Assembly: GCA_905331475.1 (NCBI GenBank)
Contig: CAJNYU010004529.1
Location: forward strand, 1 to 64,000
Direction: 5' to 3'
DNA: 64,000 nt
From: Rotaria socialis
Lineage: Eukaryota > Rotifera > Eurotatoria > Philodinida > Philodinidae
Part shown: positions 33,605 through 44,611 of the stretch, one piece after another
Layout of the letters: each line of letters starts with the position of its first letter
Position numbering within the stretch: position 1 is the stretch's first letter
The notes under the pieces: generated by a model
What the model saw: the letters and a program-made list of their open reading frames with translations, nothing else
What the model was told of the DNA's origin: nothing
Database searches by the model: none
Made by a program: the position numbers and the translations under genes

Positions 33605-35053
33605 TCATGACGAATGGACGCTTACAAAATTTGAATACGTTTTAGCTATTCGAATTTGAATATTTGGTTTTAAACGTATGATAAATAGACCGGTGTATTG
33701 AACCAATCCGACAGGGAATAAATATTTTACTAAACATTCTAAATAGTGTGAACGTTCATTATCATCAATATGTTGGTCCATATCAAATAATTGCCAATCG
33801 TCATCGTCATTATTCCGATATTCTATGCATCTCTTTGTAGCATATACAACTGAATCCCATGGACTTTCTAGATTTCCATCGGGTTTTAATGTTGAATAAG
33901 ATATGATAGTATTCCGAATATTCACTCTGTTTGGCTTTTTTGCAAAGAACTATTTTCAAGCAAAAAGAAATATTTGCCTAAAGATCCTAAACAATATACC
34001 TTCCCATCTTGTAAAAATAACACGCCATATAATGATCGGCGTAAAATATTTTGAGAAATATTTTTTATGCGCCTTATTTGTAGTTCATTTAGTCCAGAAT
34101 CTAAGACTTGAAGAAAGAGGAAACAAATAATTGAATAGAAAAGAAGAGTTATTCATTGACTTACATAATTGTTTAGTCCTGTCATTGTATTTGTGTACCG
34201 GTACGAGTATGAATGGATTTGATTTTTCAATTGCTCGAACTACTTTAGATAATTGAGAAGATGGTGGAGTACCGAATTCACTATAATTACGATCGAGAAT
34301 ATTTTTATCTGCTAAAAGTTTTCAACAATCATACCGTTGAAGATCACCGAGAATGGTTTTATCAACAATAGGTTCTGTGCTACGGCACTGGTTTATCATT
34401 GAATCACTATCAGAGATTTAAATAGAATAAAACGTTTTGTAGATTGACGTCGACGATTAAGATTTGTTTTCTTATTTCATTGCATCCGCACACTCAACTC
34501 AGCAAAAAAACCTGCATGCTTTCATCGTAGAGAAGAGACAGATGTTGCTCAAACAACAATAGTACATGAACTTTGAGCGCATGTTCGAAAGAAGGATTAA
34601 ATGAAATGAATCCAAAAGTAGGTGGTATTAGAAAAATGATTCTTGTTAATAACGACCGGGATTACGTTGAGTTTCATATTTCAATCACCGAGATTTTTGT
34701 TTTTAATAAAATAGAAATGAAAGATAAAACTCTTCTTTGCATCTAAGAATCATTTTGAGCAGTATGACAGAGCACGTCGCACATCATAGGACTTGACTGA
34801 TAAGCGGATGCGCATCTTGAATTTTCAAGCAGATCGAAAATCTCCGTTTAAACCCTTTCAACTAAACCTACAGGTTCGAGGTCTTACAGGATCATTCTGA
34901 TTAAATCGGAAGTCTAATATTTAAGCCTGTTTATTTTTATCTTTGAGCAATAACTTACGGGTCTTCATAACGTTGATTAAGTGGAATAATCTCAATGTCT
35001 TCATCGGTTTTTATCCAATCTTTGAGATCAACGATATCAAGATTTTGTTCCAT
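33605..35053 (-). CDS. Unrecognised multi-exon gene, possibly decaying
   Basis: At least four exon-like segments share the minus strand. 35053 to about 34957 starts MEQNLDIVDLKDWIKTDEDI and ends at YEDP with a GTAAG donor. About 34420-34190 includes STEPIVDKTILGDLQR and then NYSEFGTPPSSQLSKVVRAI, ending KYNDRTKQL at a GTAAGT donor. About 34100-34003 carries VLDSGLNELQIRRIKNIS and YGVLFLQDGK. 33925-33605 carries NTIISYSTLKPDGNLESPW to the stop. Codon-like periodicity and donors suggest a real gene, but the second segment contains an in-frame stop (after LQRYDC) unless a very short intron of about 23 bp removes it. No domain was recognised, and the function is unknown. Confidence 0.4.
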
Positions 35054-35709
35054 CGTTTTTCACGAAAAGCAGGTTTTTTTAAGGTAGTTTAACATACTTG
35101 TTAATTTATATCATATTTTGAGACGCGAGTGCGTAAGAGCAAGCATCACTGATATCGTTATCATTCAGTCATGTCAACAAAAATAAATGTCTTTTAACTT
35201 TAATACGTGACAGACACCTAATGACGTCAATAGATGTCGCAGTGACGATAAATTCGTAGAAGACGAATGTCGTCAAATGTTTGTTGAACTTCCACTTAGA
35301 TGTTTGAATTCTACTTTTAACTTTAGAATGAATAGGATACGTCATATGTTAATTGATCAATAGAAAAACTAATTTTTAGAGTTTGAATTGACCCAAAAAA
35401 ACCATTAATAAGAAACAGGAAGTCATCACACCCTCGATAAGAAAGTCTCCGTAGACATTAAAATATGGCTATTTTACTGAAGTTAGAATATATCAATTCA
35501 GTTATTTCATTGGCAAATCAAATGATAGAATTTTAACGATTAATAATATAGACGCCAGAGATGCGCACAATATAGGATGGTTCTATTTTGCCTTCCGCAA
35601 AGATAGATAACTTGTTAAAAATAAGATCAACGAATGTTTATTTAATATAAAAACAAAACGATCTATCATACAAAAAGAAAAATAATTATCTACTGCAATA
35701 TCACATTGA

Positions 35710-37188
35710 TCATATATTGATAAATTCCATATTCGCAGGTGGCACAGGCTCCTGCGCGTTATTGGCGGGTGGATTCAAATTTTCTTCTGTTTGTTTCGTC
35801 GTTGTTGTTGTTGTTTTTCCAGTAGAAGCTATAATTTGTGCACGATGCTTTTCGAATGCTCGTTGTTTTTTAGCTTTTTTCTTATCCGCTTTCTTTTGAC
35901 TAGTGGATGCAGGTCGATTTTTTTGTTTCGCATTTTTATTTGTTTTTTCATTTTCTGATGTTTCCTCATTTGAAATCTCTTCATATTTTTCATCATCGTT
36001 GGCTTGAAGTTTTAGTAAAGATTCAACAGTTGAATCAATATCGAGATTATTATGAGCTAATGAGTCTTGCACTAGATCAACATTGTATATTTCTGTAACC
36101 GACATTATTTTGTCTACAGATTCATTGGATTCTTGAATAACAACTGAATTGTCTATTGGTGGAATATCTAGCGCAAGTAAATAAGCAATAGTTCCATCAA
36201 TATCTCCATCAGTATCATTTAACGTATCACGAACTAATTGAGGATCAACAGGATTTGTTAATTGTGAAAGAATATAATCTACATCGTGTTCAGTAAATAG
36301 TTCTATTGACTCGGCAGCACAAGCACCATAAGTTGTATCGTTGGTTGTCTTTTTATGTTTTTCATTGACCGTTGATACATTACAGGTTGTCATTGATTGT
36401 CGAATATTTGCTGTTGTAGATGTATGATCACCTAGCTTTCTTACCGATGAATAATGTTCATAGTCATGATATGATATATGAATTTCATGTTGAGGAGGTT
36501 CAAAAAAACATACCATCCAAACTGGTTGATTTAACTAAAATGATACGATTTTAATAAGCGATTCTTTTTTAAACAGAAAGTCATCTTTCAATAAAGACTG
36601 GAATTGGCCTAAATTAAAGCTGTAGTAAAGAAATAATTCGAGGATGTGCTTTTGTAAAGTCATGAGTTGAGTTAGAAATCGATATTATCCTATAGAATAT
36701 TCGATGAATAATTACTTGATGTATACATATTCTCGCATCGAACAAACGTGAAAAGGCAACAAGACATTCATTTCCACCAAACGTTCCATCTTTTGAAAGC
36801 GAACGAATAAATGTATCGAACGATTCATCAACAATAAATGGCTCAAAATCTGGACGATTCGCACGCATATAGTCACAAATTTTTTCTCGATAGTAAGCAT
36901 GTCGATGTTGATTACCATCCATCTGATCGGCAACTAGTTATGAAAAATAAATTTTAAATGACTATCAATAAATAACTCACAACTTCGAAATAGACAATTG
37001 CCATCGCCAACAATAGGCCTCAACTGTAAATTAAATGCTCGTAATTGATTATTAAATGCTCCGCTATTTTCATCTTTGCGGGGGTGAGCTTTTTTATCGC
37101 GAGCTTTTTGTTCTTGCCGACGAATGTCACGTTCTTGTCGTTTTGCTGAATTTGATGGCGTATCTGAATTATTACGTCGAGGACACAT
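35710..37188 (-). CDS. OTUD3: OTU-domain deubiquitinase, OTUD3-like
   Basis: Cysteine protease that removes ubiquitin chains, mainly cytosolic. There are three exons: 37188 to about 36984, about 36930-36718 and about 36535-35710, with short introns. The N-terminus is a basic, charged helix (KRQERDIRRQEQKARDKKA), as in OTUD3. The catalytic loop GDGNCLFRS holds the Asp and Cys, followed by the ADQMDG and DFEPFIVDESFDTF blocks and GTFGGNECLVAFSRL. The His loop is HISYHDYEHYSSVR. The C-terminal half has two UBA-like helical bundles (DTLNDTDGDIDGTIAYLLAL and DSLAHNNLDIDSTVESLLKL), one more than the single UBA of the human protein, then a Lys-rich segment and a Thr run. An acceptor CTGTTTCAG lies 37 bases before the ATG. 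AATAAA lies near 35640. Confidence 0.92.
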
Positions 37189-37225
37189 GGAAGAGAAAAA
37201 TTACTTTATTCCCTAAACTATCAAT

Positions 37226-37236
37226 CTGAAACAGGA
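37226..37236 (-). promoter_or_regulatory. 3' splice site 37 nt before the OTUD3 start
   Basis: TCCTGTTTCAG on the minus strand has a good pyrimidine tract and lies 37 bases before the ATG. Candidate trans-splice acceptor or end of a 5' UTR intron. Confidence 0.4.
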
Positions 37237-37239
37237 CAA

Positions 37240-38285
37240 GCGGCTTTCGTAATAGAATGCATGCGTTGACAAAAATATACTCTGACAATATATGCAATTA
37301 GTATTGAAACCGATGATGTCATTTGCACGTTATTATGAAACTTTTAAATCAATATATTTAAGAAAATATTTTTACCAGCATCAAACGCCTATCAAGATTG
37401 GCAATAAAGCCTGTGAGTCAGTAACTTCGTCAAAAGACGTCGTTAGTGTACAATATTATTTTTCAAAAATAAATATATTTCAATATCTATAGTAAAATAT
37501 CTTCTAATGGACGCTTCTTTACATTAGACCCATCCTAGTTCTAAATAGCGAGTAGTTTCTTCAAAGAATTCACTTCCGATCGTAAGTTTCATCATGTCAC
37601 TGAGAAGTAATGTTTTCTGTCCTTTTTCGTTCTGTTTTACGTCAATAAAATGACGTAGCAATGCAAACAGCGCAAGTGAACCAGTGTTTCCAATGACAAG
37701 TGTGCCAAGCAAAAACAAAATGTACAGAACATCTGCTAGTTTTGATTTACACTCTGTTATGCACTTGCCCGGAAAAGCAAGGTTTACAGTTGTACACTTT
37801 GCTAAAATAGTTTACACTTTGATCTCTGAACCTTAAACGCTGCATATAGCTTTAAATTAATTAAGTATGATATGTGTTTATTCGCTAGTGATCAAAATGT
37901 TTGTTTCATAAGATAAAAAATGGCGAACATTATGTTTTGTTTTCTAGCTTGTGAAAATTGGGCTTTGGATACACTTTGCTCATAAAAAAACAGAGTGTAC
38001 TGTACATTTTGTTTTAGATTTCCATTGGAAACACTTAGTGAACTATGCAGTGCAAACGAAAACTTATTTGTATTGGCAATAAAGCAAAAGAGGAAAATTG
38101 TTTCAAAACACAAGAACTAATACGAGCACAGAGAGCATAATCATTTTAATTTGAAATGTCAGAAGTCTTGAAATAAAAATATTTTTTCGTTGATTTCAAT
38201 TTCTTTATTTTATTTTCTCCGTTAATCTGCGAACATGAAAATAATTTATTATTTCTAATTTTCTAATTTTACAAAACAAGACACA
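37240..38285. other. Intergenic between OTUD3 and the GABA-B receptor gene
   Basis: Only a hydrophobic 64-residue frame at 37718-37524 (minus) was seen, LGTLVIGNTGSLALFALLRH, without splice or start support. AATAAA of the receptor gene lies near 38250. Confidence 0.4.
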
Positions 38286-41200
38286 CTAATACTCTATTTT
38301 GTCGAAATCACTATCGAATGTTGCTGCGCCCATGTTTAATTCATATGGTAAACGTAAATAAAGCACCGATTCAGTATCACTTGTTGCTTGAATTGGTAGA
38401 CTTGTATTTTCATCAGCATCCTCATCATCTACTATTAGATAATCTTGGTTATCTAAAGTACTCAATGGTAATGAACTAACATCATTTATTGGTTGTAAAG
38501 CAATGGAAAGTTCGAGTTCCGATATCGATGACAATGTTCGATCATAATTGCATAATGTATTGTTTGAACTAGTTGAATCGATCCCAAGACGATGAACGTC
38601 TTCTTTAGAAAATTTGATCGGTTCAATATTTATTCTGCTATTCGATCGAACAGCTATTGAGCTAAATTAAAAGACGGTTTCATTTCGTTTACTGTTTGTT
38701 TGTTTTTAGTTTACGTACGGGACTTCCGATGTACGCAAACATGTTGATGCCAACTGAACAGCTAGTGGGAAAAGAGCTATAGCAATATTTGATTGCATTG
38801 GTTCAAGACGTTGTTCAGCAGTATGTAAAATATGATTTAACTATACGTAAGAAGAAAACATTTTTTACTATTTTATTAGAGCAATTCTAAAGTAAATAGA
38901 TTTCGTTGTTTAAATGTTTTATTCAAGATCCTAGTTAATTTACTCGATCCTTGTATCTATGTGTTTAAATAAGAAATTTGATTTAAGAAAATCAACCCGC
39001 GGACCCATAAAATCGTTCCGCACTGAATAATAATTAATTTTATATTCTTACTCGAATAAGTTCACTTTTAAGTTCTCGATTTTGTAATTGCGCATAACGA
39101 TATTTTTCATAGCAACTGATTTCGACAACTAAACGTCGTGTACGCGATGAATCAACGACTAGATCTTTTGAAACAACTGCATGTGAAGATTTGTGTCGAC
39201 TTTGTAAAATAATTACCTAGTATAGAAAACGAAAGTCTATAGATAGAAAAATAAATCAACGATTTTTATTTACTTTGGGTAAAAAAACTAAACATAATAT
39301 TGAACTCGTCACAACAATAACAACTAAACATATTGCAACATATGTTGTTAGATTTTGCATTGAAATCATTACAATAACAGTGAATAAACTAGTTAAAACA
39401 ACGACATATATACTCCATACAATAAATTTAGAATCATTCAATGCAGCTATATGAACATGACGCGTTTTAGCAGCTAAATAGCCGCCCATAATAAGAAATA
39501 AAGATTTATATACATAAATCAATGGTAAAATCTTATGTCGATATTTTGAAGCACAATAAGATATTTCGTTCAACACGATAATATCAACATCAAATCGTCT
39601 AATCTAAAGAAAAATCAATATTTATGATTATCTGAAAAGAATTCTTTTTTTTTCTTATTACTGGTCCATAGGTAATTTTTGCTGAATGCGGATCAAATAT
39701 TTGCCAGGATATCATAAATATAATATCAATACCATATAAAACAAAACATAATAATAGAAGATGTTGATCTTGAAGAAGCTATTGATACCAGAAGAAAAAA
39801 AGGTTGTTTTTTCTTTCTAGTGAATCAACTTAACTGACTTTAGAATGAAGTAATGGCCGATCCCGAGATGTAAATATTCGATAGACACGTAAGGTTTTTA
39901 AAAACATTGAGCCGAACATTAATGAAAAACCGCCCGACAAGAGGAAAATTCGTAGCTATTAAGAAAGAAAACTCAATCGAATGCTACCGTGCTGCAAATT
40001 TTACCATGCAAGCATGGCCAAGCAAATTTCGATCAAGAAACCATTCGTCGAGACCAAAAAGAATAATCGAAATATGAATATGCATGGCACCAAGAACCAT
40101 TACATTATTCAATTTTGGACTTGACAATTTAATATACCTTCAATAGAAAGTATGCAAGCAGAATTTATATGAAAACGCATTGTGAAATAAATATTTGGAA
40201 TTCTTATTTAAGAGAAATCTGTTAGTGCGATCTCAGTGGAATGAAAAATGCAAAAACACAATCGAACTATAATTGCCGAAGAACTTACTTAGCAGTTTAG
40301 ACATATATGATCTTCGAGAGTCGATTTGTCACAGAAATTGAATTAATTAATATCTCTGTGGACGAGGATGTCACATTCCTACCCTGCGTACTGCAAAACT
40401 CCTTTCACAAAACATTGTCAATCTTGATTTGTAAGTTAAGACTTACAATTGAACTATTTTCAACGGAATATGGCATTGATCAATCTAATAGAGTATCATC
40501 ATGGAGAAAGTGTACTGACACGTATGGTCCTAATCGATATTGTGTGCGCGATTCCGGCGGTAATGAGAAGTATATAGTAAAACGTTCACCGGAAAATATA
40601 TAGAAATTTTCCGTAAGAGGGACTGATAAGATAGGCATATTTTTGATTCAGGATAGCCACCATTTGTCATACTGCTAAGATTATTGTTTATTTGATTCTG
40701 TCTTACAGTTATGATGCACTTGCATTTGTAAAAATAGAACTATTATTTAGTCTACGATGAGTGCAAAAATGAGTAGTTTGACTCGTTTTTTCTTATTGTG
40801 TTATGGCTACGATAGTTTAGATAATTCAATTATGTACCCCCAGAAGAATTGTGCTAGTTGAATGCTAAATGATATATGTCAGTAGATCTCGATATGACAC
40901 AAGAGAAAAAGAAGTTCAGTCATAGCTAAAATTTTTATTACCGTTGATGTCGATTAATAATATTAAACGTTAAGAAGAAAATTGCAAGTGCAAGACCTAA
41001 TATGCAACCAGTAGTAATAAGACCGATTTCGATCATATTCATAACAAGTCGTCGAACTTCACTTCGTTCAGTATCAACTGGAATTGCGCCTAAATTTTAG
41101 TACAAACATTTATTTTAAAAGTACAATGCTTTTCTTTTGGTTTATGTTAACCTGGCCAAACCAATACACGGCATCCTGCGCATTTTGTATTGATTCCTAA

Positions 41201-42962
41201 TAATGGCGAATATTCAGCTACAATTTGAATTTGTTGTTCTGTATCGATTTGAAATTGACTTATAAGAGTTTCGGCTTGCCGTTGACGACTTCGAAATGAA
41301 ACAGGACCCTGAACAAAAACAAAAAGAATTTTTAATCGATCAGAAATTAAAATCTCGGCAAGATTAAACTCAGTTAAACAGGCATCATGTGATTCTATGA
41401 AAAAGCCTTATTTTTGTCCTTTTGGTAAAAATAGTTCCTTCATAAAATTGTCCCAATATATTTACTTACAGAAAGTCCATGAAAATAAATTTCTTCTAAT
41501 AAAGCCAACCATTGATTTTTCATATCTGCTGAACTATAACTGAAATTTTCAATTCCTATGCTAAGATCATACGAACAAAAACAAAACATTTTTTTTAAAA
41601 ATCATAAATTTTTTCTATTGACCTTCGTTGAATAGATGCTCGTATAAGTAAAGCAATAGACCAAATAGCATCAAAAGCATGTAAGATCTGTCTATCGAGA
41701 TGTCCATTTAAACGAAGATGTTCTTCTAAGTCTTGTACTGTCTAGAAAATCTCTCGCATTTTTTTTTCTATAAACATATTTTCCTTTCGAAAAACTAACC
41801 GTATTTGGATTAATTAAACTTGGTTTTATTTGATATAAACTATCAATAATAATATGACCACGAGCTGCATTAATGATATCGTGCATTGAACAATTACTTG
41901 TTGATAAATTCCATAAGTGAAAATCATTTCCGGTTAATATCCAAACATAACGTTTACGTAGTTCTTTCGTAAATGTTCGATGTACTTCACAGAAAAAAGC
42001 AGCCCGTGATGACGTATCGAAATTCACAAACACTATTCGAGCTTTTTTTTCCTATCAAAAAGAGCAATACGGAGTTTTATTTTCAAAAATTAGGATAGAA
42101 GAGTCACATACTCGAAGAGTCTGAAGTGCTGATGTAAGGTTGGCCATAGAAGCACTTTGAGTTAGAATAATATTAATATTTGACTCATTTAAACGCTTAG
42201 CTAATTTTGCCATCATCTTGAAATAGGAGAGCAACAAAGAAAAGGCAACATTCTTTTTTAAATACGACCCAAAAAAGATTTTTACAAGAGAATATTCTGT
42301 TGAATCTTGATGAAGAATCGCTACATGAGACCAATTATTATATTTAATAAAAGCAACTCGCCCATCGTTATAGTTTTCATCCGATACTGACAGACGAACA
42401 AGTGTTGAATATGTTTGGTCAGCTTGCGAAATAAATGAAGTTGAATGTGAAAACTATTTTATATAAAATAATATTCATTTCCGTATTTATATTAGAACGG
42501 ATGTTGATTGTTTTCCTCTCAATACTCACGAGAATAAGATTGTAATAATCAGCTACTTGAATTACAGATTTTGTTTCATTTATACATGATGTTCCAATTA
42601 GAAAAATTAACTGTGGACAACGAAATATTGCGTGGAAAAAAGCATCGACAGCGTAGATCGGATCACACTAAATAGAATATTCTTAGAAGAATGTTCCAAT
42701 GAAAAAATAAATCTTATATTTATACTTTAGAATTATTTGAAAGTAAATTTAACGTATAACGGCCATCGAATAATTCATCGTAACGATCATTAATTTCATC
42801 AATAGCCATTCGAGCAGCTTGTAAATCATATTTTCCATTGTTTATAAATGAATTATCATAATTGAACAAACCACCAATATGTAAACTAATGGGTGCACTA
42901 TTATCTTGATTAGCATCAATCAAAATGATCATAATAAAAAACATGGAACATTGAGAATACAT
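38286..42962 (-). CDS. GABBR: Metabotropic GABA-B-type receptor (class C GPCR)
   Basis: A plasma-membrane receptor of the GABA-B group that signals through G proteins, usually as a heterodimer. The leader is MYSQCSMFFIMIILIDA. The Venus-flytrap domain opens with HIGGLFNYDNSFINNGKYDL and AARMAIDEIND and continues over at least six exons (LIFLIGTSCINETKSVIQVA, YVWILTGNDF, LLGINTKCAGCRVLVWPG). There is no cysteine-rich domain, as expected for GABA-B. The seven-helix region is clear: GLITTGCILGLALAIFFLTF, IKLSSPKLNNVMVLGAMHIH, GHACMVKFAARLRIFLLSGG, MISWQIFDPH, YVYKSLFLIMGGYLAAKTRH, ALNDSKFIVWSIYV and LCLVFLPK. A short coiled-coil-like stretch (YAQLQNRELKSELIRLN) and an acidic tail to KIEY follow. 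The family also includes orphan GPR156-like receptors, but the 7TM motifs favour GABA-B. The subunit type cannot be settled by eye. Confidence 0.9.
40138..40941 (-). other. Unusually long intron (804 bp) in the GABA-B receptor gene
   Basis: The donor CAACG|GTAATAAAAA and the acceptor TTCTATTGAAG| flank 804 bp between the first and second membrane-helix exons. Other introns of this gene are about 50-150 bp. It contains a 98-codon plus-strand frame (40307-40603) without recognisable domain. An insertion is likely, but its ends were not found. Confidence 0.6.
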
Positions 42963-44611
42963 CCGAAGGCATTATAAAATCGGTACAAAAGAAAAGAGCA
43001 TCTGTAAATAAAGTTCACTAGAGACGTTCCTACACTCTTGGTAAACAGATCAATAGAATAAAAAGAGAGCAACAATTTCTAATATCAAAAGTATCTTAAA
43101 CGCTTATATTCTCTTTGGCATTAGAAACAACAATTTGACTTTATCGGTCATTCGCAATCGTTCGTTGATGATGATGATGATGATGATGATGATGTGCACT
43201 CCGATCAACGAGCATCGTTAGTAAACGCCAAGAGACAACACGATGAGAAAAATAAATGCTCGTGCGTGTGAATAACATTTTTCCTCTTCACTGAAGATTT
43301 CTTTCCGTCATCGTTTTCTTAGCATCCTCTTTGACGAAGATGATGATGATGATCGGAATTTTATATACAACATGACAATGAGAAGCCTTCGATGAAAAAA
43401 AAATTGATAGTATACACAACAACGAAGAAGAGGAAAAACTATACATCCGTTCTTCATTTTTCGTCTTATTTATTGAATAAAACTCAAGTATAGACAATCA
43501 ATATGACATGACGCATTTTATTTTATATCAGTCTAGGCTTCTTTCAAGCGAGAAATACTATGTACATAGCAACCTAATAACATATCACTTCGTTTATTTA
43601 ACCGGTGATCTGGCTCTCGTATTTGAAAGAGAATATAATTAAGGAATGCAAATAATCATAATAGCTTGCAGCTCATAGAAATCCCCTACGATAGCAAAAA
43701 TTAAGCATCTAAAACAGTCTCTGCACTTTTCTATGTTATTCTTGTTCTATCGTGATGAAATTTAAATAAATTTATTTTAACCCGGGTTATTTCCCAACAA
43801 CGAATGGCCATTATGAGAATACAAAAAAAAAGTATTTGTCTATTGCAAGCCATTGAGTGATGTTGTTGTTTTGACTGAAAACGTACCATTTTTTCTCTGT
43901 TTGTATATTTATAGAAGAATTTCGTTCATTGAAAAGTGAAAAAAATCAAATACGTAGAAGAAAAAAACTGATTCCAATTATCGAATAATAATCAAATATT
44001 TCGCAATTGACGCGTTCGTCTGTTAAAACATTTGATTATATGATGCTGGCAGGTTCTGTTGATTGTCGTTTTTTTTTTTATTACAGTACCCATGTGTCCT
44101 CGCAAAGAACTCAACAGTTGTTGTTGTTGTAATAAAGATTTTTTTCAACGACGCAAAAAATTTCGCGATCAACTTGAAGTCTTTCAATTTAAACGGAAGA
44201 AAAAAAATGATCGAGAATGAAAGACATTTTTTTACTTTCTGCGACTATCATTGGATACACAAATTTTTTGTAGATCATTCATTTCCTATTGAATTCATAG
44301 AAAAAACCTGGTCAACATTTGATTGATTTCATATATTTTTTGCATGTCTCAGTGTGAAAAACAAACCTGAATATTCGACGCGAAAAAAATGTGAAGTCAA
44401 AGAATCCTTATTCATTCTTAATCATGTGAATAGACGTTGTTGTCCTTTATACAAAAATAGAAGAGATCGAGAAACAGAATAAACAGACTAGCAGCATTTG
44501 ATAAAATGTTAATTTATTAAAAATTTACATCCTCGATTTCATTTTACACAATTAAAAAAAAGAATTGTTTTCGATTCGAATGAAGATTGTTTTTTGCTCT
44601 GATCAAATTTA
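42963..44611. other. Intergenic with ATG/GAT microsatellites
   Basis: Candidate acceptor TTATTTACAG for the GABA-B receptor transcript ends at 43002, 39 bases before its ATG. A (GAT)n run lies at 43167-43194 and a shorter one at about 43339-43352. No gene is supported. Confidence 0.5.
43167..43194 (+). repeat. (GAT)9 microsatellite
   Basis: A perfect trinucleotide run of about nine units in noncoding DNA. Confidence 0.9.

Noticed and set aside
40307-40603. 98-aa plus-strand ORF in the GABA-B receptor intron as a nested gene
   Set aside because: No domain, no poly(A) signal or acceptor specific to it; retained only as a feature of the long intron.
44063-44326. 87-aa plus-strand ORF with a Val run
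   Set aside because: Built on poly-T and GTT repeats, without start context, domains or neighbours.
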